Shown in pieces: positions 59,945 to 64,000 of a DNA stretch of 64,000 nt. The DNA lies in assembly GCF_027706745.1 (NCBI RefSeq), contig NZ_JAQFWP010000003.1:62001-126000 (forward strand), in the 5' to 3' direction. Each line of letters opens with the position of its first letter. Position 1 is the first letter of the stretch. Origin of the DNA: Nocardiopsis suaedae. GTDB taxonomy: Bacteria; Actinomycetota; Actinomycetes; Streptosporangiales; Streptosporangiaceae. Below the pieces are notes generated by a model that was not told the DNA's origin, did not search any database, and saw only the letters and a program-made list of their open reading frames with translations. The translations under genes and the position numbers were made by a program.

Positions 59945-60634
59945 TCAGGAATGGAAGGCCGTGGTCGCCCCCAGGCCGGCCCGCCCGGTCACGACCCGGT
60001 TCACCGGCGCGCTCTCGTCGGCGTATCCGAAAGAGACGCCCACCAGCAGCCTTCCCCCGGTGACGCCGAGCTCCTCCCTGACGGTGTCGGCGTAGAAGCT
60101 GAGCAGGCCCTGCGGGCAGCTGTCCACACCATAGGCGGCCATGGCCAGGAGCAGCGTCTGCATGTAGGCGCCGACGTCGGCGGCCAGTCGCGGCCCGCCG
60201 TCGCCGGTGACGAACAGGAACGCGGCGTGCGGTGCGCCGTAGAAGCGCAGGCTCTCCGCGTCGTAGGCGGCGCGTGCGGCATGGTCGTCGGCGCCGATGC
60301 CCAGCGCACCGTACAACCCGGCGCCGAAGGCCGCCCGCCGTTCGTGGTGGACGGGCGCGTACATGTCCTCGGAGTACGGGAAGTCGATCGAGGTGCGCTG
60401 CTCGGCGTGGGCGGCCTGGAGGGCGTGCGCCAGGCGTTCGCGCCTCGCTCCGCCGACCACCTCCACCCGCCACGGCTGCGCGTTGGAGTTGGACGGGGCG
60501 CTTCCGGCGAGGGAGAAGACCGCGCGCACGGTCTCCTCGGGCACGGGGTCGGGGCGGAACGCGCGTGTGGCGTGGCGGCCGCGGATCAGCTTCTCGGCGT
60601 AGTCGCTCAGTTCGGTGAAGGCCGGTTCGCTCAT
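59945..60634 (-). CDS. Nitroreductase family protein
   Basis: A 229-residue FMN-dependent NAD(P)H oxidoreductase. RGRHATRAFRPDPVPEE and SAPSNSNAQPWRVEVVGG are the FMN and dimer motifs; the C-terminal GVSFGYADESAPVNRV is the second FMN-binding part. Members reduce nitroaromatics and quinones. ATG 60634 has GAGGAGA upstream. Divergent from the TetR gene, with two operators between. Confidence 0.92.
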   Translation of the reverse strand: MSEPAFTELSDYAEKLIRGRHATRAFRPDPVPEETVRAVFSLAGSAPSNSNAQPWRVEVVGGARRERLAHALQAAHAEQRTSIDFPYSEDMYAPVHHERRAAFGAGLYGALGIGADDHAARAAYDAESLRFYGAPHAAFLFVTGDGGPRLAADVGAYMQTLLLAMAAYGVDSCPQGLLSFYADTVREELGVTGGRLLVGVSFGYADESAPVNRVVTGRAGLGATTAFHS

Positions 60635-60653
60635 GGGTCTCTCCTCAGGACTT

Positions 60654-60728
60654 AAGTAAACGTATCCGTTTACTTCAGAGGGGACTATAGCCGTCTTCCC
60701 CGCCTGAAGTAAACGGGTGCGTACACTT
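60654..60728. promoter_or_regulatory. Two TetR operators
   Basis: Site 1 (60654-60675) is a perfect palindrome, AAGTAAACG-TATC-CGTTTACTT. Site 2 (60707-60728) is AAGTAAACG-GGTG-CGTACACTT, matching in 7 of 9 half-site positions. Site 2 ends 5 nt before the TetR ATG; site 1 lies just upstream of the nitroreductase gene. Confidence 0.88.
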
Positions 60729-60733
60729 GCCGC

Positions 60734-61327
60734 ATGAGCACCGTGACGACGGCGCCCCGACGGCAGGGGCGCGGAGGACGCGAGCGCATCCTGGCCGCTG
60801 CCGCCCGGCTGTTCGCGGCCCAGGGCATCAACGCCACCGGCATGGAGCAGGTCGCCGAAGAGGCGCCGGTGTCCAAGCGCACCCTGTACGCGCACTTCCG
60901 GACCAAGGGCGACCTGGTCATCGCCCACTTGCAGGGACTCGCCGCGTCGGGGCGCACCCTGGAGGGCGTGCTGACCCGCGAGGACGTCCCGGCCAGAGAG
61001 CGCATCCTCGCCCTTTTCGTGCTGCCCGCCGACGACACGGCCCCGGTGCGCGGCTGCCCGTTCATCGACGCCGCCGCCGAATTCCCCGATCCGCGGAGCG
61101 AGGTCCACGCCTACGCCCGCGAACGGAAACTGCTGATGGTGCGCCTGGTGACCGACCTGGTGACAGAGCTGGGCTGCCGCGAGCCCGCCGCGCTCGCCGA
61201 GCAGCTCGTGACACTCGCGGACGGCGCAGCCAGCCGCGCGATGGTGCTGGACGCCCCGGACTACGGCCGCCACGCCCGCGCGGCGGCGGAGGTCCTGCTG
61301 GACAACGCCCTCCCGTGTACGGATTAG
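60734..61327 (+). CDS. TetR-family repressor
   Basis: A 197-residue repressor. The helix-turn-helix is at ERILAAAARLFAAQGINATG followed by MEQVAEEAPVSKRTLYAHFRTKGDL. The C-terminal domain (with RGCPFIDAAAEF) is TetR_C-like for small-molecule binding. It should repress itself and the divergent nitroreductase through the two palindromes. An electrophile, quinone or nitro compound is a likely inducer. Confidence 0.92.
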   Translation: MSTVTTAPRRQGRGGRERILAAAARLFAAQGINATGMEQVAEEAPVSKRTLYAHFRTKGDLVIAHLQGLAASGRTLEGVLTREDVPARERILALFVLPADDTAPVRGCPFIDAAAEFPDPRSEVHAYARERKLLMVRLVTDLVTELGCREPAALAEQLVTLADGAASRAMVLDAPDYGRHARAAAEVLLDNALPCTD

Positions 61328-61539
61328 GGCGCGGACGGCAGCGCGAGGAGCAGCGCGTGGAGGGTGCTCGAGAAGGCGTGCGGCACTGCACCGGCCCTGG
61401 GAATCGGTGCGGTGTCGGCCCGTGCTGATGTTGGCTGTGCCGGCCCTGGCCGTCCTGCGCGGCGGGTTCGCGAGGTCCCGGGCGAGGTCGTAACGTCCTC
61501 GGCGAAGGGCCGACCCACCCTGAGGCTAGGAAACACACC

Positions 61540-62295
61540 ATGACCGACGTACAGGGAACGACCGTCGACATCCCCGCCCCCGACGGCACGGCGGACGCCT
61601 ACTTCGCCCTCCCCGGCGATGGGGGTGTCCGGCCGGCGGTGCTCCTCTACATGGACGCGTTCGGCGTGCGCCCCCAGGTGCGCGCCATGGCCGACCGCAT
61701 CGCCGGGGCGGGGTACGCGGTGCTGGCGCCCAACGTCTTCTACCGCCACGGCCGCGCCCCGGTGGTGGAGCTCCCCGGGATGATCACCAACGGCGACCGC
61801 GACGCGCTGTTCACGAAGATCTTCCCGATGATGGGCGACCTCACCGCCAAGGCGGTGGCCGCCGACGCGGGCGCGTACCTGTCCTGGCTGCGGGACCGTC
61901 CCGAGACCGACGGGCGCCCCGTCGGCACGGTCGGCTACTGCATGGGCGCCCGCCTGGCCCTGATCACCGCGGGGAGCCACCCGGCGAAGGTCGCCGCCGC
62001 CGCGGGCTTCCACGGAGCCGGACTCGCGACCGAGGACCCGGACAGCCCGCACCGGCTCGCGGACGGGATCACGGGCGAGCTGTACTTCGGCCACGCCGAC
62101 GGCGACCCGGCCAACCCGCCCGAGCAGCAGGAGCGCCTCACCCGGGAGCTGGCCACGGCCGGGGTGCGCCACACGGCCGAGGTGTACACGGGCGCCGAGC
62201 ACGGTTTCACGATGGCCGACACCGAGGCCTACGCCCCTGAGGCGACGGAACGCCACTGGAAGGCATTGCTGGACCTGTTCGCCCGCAACCTCTGA
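61540..62295 (+). CDS. Dienelactone hydrolase family protein
   Basis: A 251-residue cytosolic alpha/beta hydrolase. The nucleophile Cys is in VGYCMGARLA, the Asp in FGHADGDPAN and the His in AEHGFTMAD, the Cys-His-Asp triad of dienelactone hydrolases. No chlorocatechol genes are nearby, so the natural ester or lactone is unknown. ATG 61540 has only a weak ribosome site. It is preceded by about 210 nt with no visible feature. Confidence 0.9.
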   Translation: MTDVQGTTVDIPAPDGTADAYFALPGDGGVRPAVLLYMDAFGVRPQVRAMADRIAGAGYAVLAPNVFYRHGRAPVVELPGMITNGDRDALFTKIFPMMGDLTAKAVAADAGAYLSWLRDRPETDGRPVGTVGYCMGARLALITAGSHPAKVAAAAGFHGAGLATEDPDSPHRLADGITGELYFGHADGDPANPPEQQERLTRELATAGVRHTAEVYTGAEHGFTMADTEAYAPEATERHWKALLDLFARNL

Positions 62296-62337
62296 AGGAG
62301 GGCACGGAACCAGCCGAGCGGTTCCATGTGTGGGCCC

Positions 62338-62390
62338 CAGGGGATCGACCCCTGAACCCGTGGATGAGAAGACCGCTTCGACGATCGGTC
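62338..62390 (-). pseudogene. tRNA-like remnant (T arm and decayed body)
   Basis: On the minus strand CAGGG-GTCGATC-CCCTG (62354-62338) forms a T-arm-like hairpin with one change in the TTCGA core, followed by GGGCCCA as a possible acceptor strand. The body upstream (AAGCGGTCTTCTCATCCACGG) resembles a lysine-type tRNA only distantly and does not pair correctly. Low confidence. Confidence 0.25.
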
Positions 62391-62548
62391 GGTGGAGAGG
62401 CTATCGGGGGAGACGTTTGTGAAAGGCGAGATGATGAGCGAGCACCACCGTGGGGAATCCGGCCGGGGCCAAAGCGAGGTGTGCGTGGGGGAGAGCAAAG
62501 TTGTCGAAAACAAGAGATTGCTTGGGTAGTCGCCCCAGGTCACCGAGC
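62391..62548 (+). promoter_or_regulatory. Probable CRISPR leader
   Basis: The sequence before the first repeat is less GC-rich (for example AAAGTTGTCGAAAACAAGAG near 62497-62516) and non-coding. The repeat orientation (3' end GTTCCC, like the E. coli type I-E handle side) puts the leader on the left. Confidence 0.55.
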
Positions 62549-64000
62549 CTGCTCCCCGCGCACGCGGGGCTGTTCCCGCCCCCGGCGTCGTCGGCGTCGT
62601 GGTGCGCACCTGCTCCCCGCGCACGCGGGGCTGTTCCCCACGTCGCCGGCGAGCTCAAGAAGCTCCTCGACTGCTCCCCGCGCACGCGGGGCTGTTCCCT
62701 TGGCGCCCTCCTCGCCCCCGTCCTCCTCCTTCTGCTCCCCGCGCACGCGGGGCTGTTCCCGCGTGCTGGCCGTCCATCCCGGCCGAAGACCACTGCTCCC
62801 CGCGCACGCGGGGCTGTTCCCCCGCTGTCGTGGATCGAGGCCGCCGTCGACCCCTGCTCCCCGCGCACGCGGGGCTGTTCCCGAGGCGGTGACGGCGTGA
62901 TGGGCCGCCACATCCTGCTCCCCGCGCACGCGGGGCTGTTCCCAGGTTCGCCCGGGACAGGGCGACGATGGCGTTCTGCTCCCCGCGCACGCGGGGCTGT
63001 TCCCCGGTAGTCCCGCTCGGGGATGAGCCAGTACCCCTGCTCCCCGCGCACGCGGGGCTGTTCCCACACCGTCGGCGACCTCCACCGCCACGTCCAGCTG
63101 CTCCCCGCGCACGCGGGGCTGTTCCCGCTGGGGGGTCGAAGGCGGCATTCAGAGAGCCTGCTCCCCGCGCACGCGGGGCTGTTCCCGAGTCGGTGCTCAC
63201 CGCCGGGTTCACCGGCGACTGCTCCCCGCGCACGCGGGGCTGTTCCCCCGCCGCCACGACGGCGAAGAGCTGAGCTTCACTGCTCCCCGCGCACGCGGGG
63301 CTGTTCCCTCCAGCTCCAGGGCGAAGGACTTGCTCAGGTCCTGCTCCCCGCGCACGCGGGGCTGTTCCCGTCGGCGGGCTTGGTCTCGACGACGCCGCCG
63401 GCTGCTCCCCGCGCACGCGGGGCTGTTCCCGCTCGGGCCCAACGAGGGCGCGATCGGGTGGCCTGCTCCCCGCGCACGCGGGGCTGTTCCCACCGCAGCC
63501 CTCGCCGCGATCACGCGCGCCCTCTGCTCCCCGCGCACGCGGGGCTGTTCCCTCGCGCTTGGTGCGCCTGCGGCCGGGGATGTCCTGCTCCCCGCGCACG
63601 CGGGGCTGTTCCCGACCGCAACGCGATCCGCCGCTGCTCCACCGACTGCTCCCCGCGCACGCGGGGCTGTTCCCCGCCTGAACCGGTCGCGGCGGTCGGC
63701 CACCTCCTGCTCCCCGCGCACGCGGGGCTGTTCCCCCAAACCTCAGAACGGAGAGCACCACATGTGCCTGCTCCCCGCGCACGCGGGGCTGTTCCCCCCA
63801 TCACCGCGCTTAAGTGGCGCAAGGGCTCCTGCCTCCCCGCGCACGCGGGGCTGTTCCCTCAACAGTGTGTGAGCTGCGAAAAAGCGTCCGCTGCTCCCCG
63901 CGCACGCGGGGCTGTTCCCAGCCGCACCGACTGCCGCACGAGGGCGTTGGGCTGCTCCCCGCGCACGCGGGGCTGTTCCCGACCTGGGGTGCCGATCAAC
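62549..64000 (+). CRISPR. CRISPR array, type I-E-like repeat, 24 repeats in view
   Basis: A 29-nt repeat, CTGCTCCCCGCGC-A-then CGCGGGGCTGTTCCC, recurs at 62549, 62610 and every 61 nt to 63098, then at 63158 and every 61 nt to 63768, then 63830, 63891 and 63952. The palindromic GCGGGG/CCCCGC core is that of type I-E repeats. Spacers are 32 nt, except one of 31 (63127-63157) and one of 33 (63797-63829). The repeat at 63830 is altered in its first three bases. The array continues past the window. Open frames rich in PRARGA or ACAGSR words here are artefacts of the repeats. Confidence 0.98.

Noticed and set aside
62401-63872. Several open frames inside the CRISPR array
   Set aside because: Their translations are periodic copies of the repeat (ACAGSR, PRVRGEQ, APRARGAVP) and reflect a repeat-plus-spacer length that often keeps frame.

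Overview
The window is very GC-rich DNA with actinobacterial gene style: many GTG starts, 1-4 base start/stop overlaps, strong codon bias and huge antisense shadow frames. A Thermobifida-like polyester hydrolase, tRNA-Gly beside dcd, a lasso peptide locus and a type I-E style CRISPR array point to a member of the Nocardiopsidaceae (Nocardiopsis, Streptomonospora or Thermobifida relatives). This is inference; no 16S or marker set is present.

Layout. 0-5.1 kb: a divergent MerR unit, a BcrA-type ABC exporter operon, and a decayed conjugative-element fragment ending at tRNA-Gly(CCC). 5.3-12.6 kb: housekeeping and osmotic genes (dcd, rhomboid protease, proVWX for glycine betaine), then an amidase with a small companion protein. 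12.7-19.2 kb: a large LuxR-type ATPase regulator, a secreted polyester (PET-type) hydrolase and a secreted penicillin-acylase-family hydrolase. 19.3-22.3 kb: a compact lasso peptide operon with three tandem precursors (all 37 residues, predicted Gly1-Asp9 rings), a cyclase, a leader-binding protein and a leader peptidase, but no transporter. A CYP152-family P450 with OleT-like active-site residues is divergent from it. 24-36.4 kb: redox and regulatory genes in small divergent pairs (alcohol dehydrogenase, old yellow enzyme, RidA/MarR, carbonic anhydrase, MFS efflux under a SoxR-box-like promoter, His-rich methyltransferase plus thioredoxin-reductase-like protein, sarcosine oxidase, LysR/SnoaL-like pair).

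36.4-46.8 kb is a beta-mannan utilisation locus: GH5 mannanase (secreted), a family-5 binding protein with a two-permease, two-ATPase importer, intracellular GH2 beta-mannosidase, and a LacI repressor with three related operator-like palindromes. 46.9-57.5 kb holds a second glycan locus: LacI repressor, sugar ABC importer without its own ATPase, GH31 alpha-xylosidase-like enzyme and a secreted multidomain GH3 enzyme. Its operator is duplicated by a perfect 134-bp tandem duplication that also copies the 3' end of the neighbouring RNA methyltransferase gene.

57.4-62.3 kb: RNA methyltransferase, MmcQ/YjbR protein, small hypotheticals, a nitroreductase/TetR pair with two operators, and a dienelactone hydrolase. 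62.5 kb to the right edge: a CRISPR array with 24 repeats in view (29-nt repeat, mostly 32-nt spacers), leader on the left, running off the window; no cas gene is in view.
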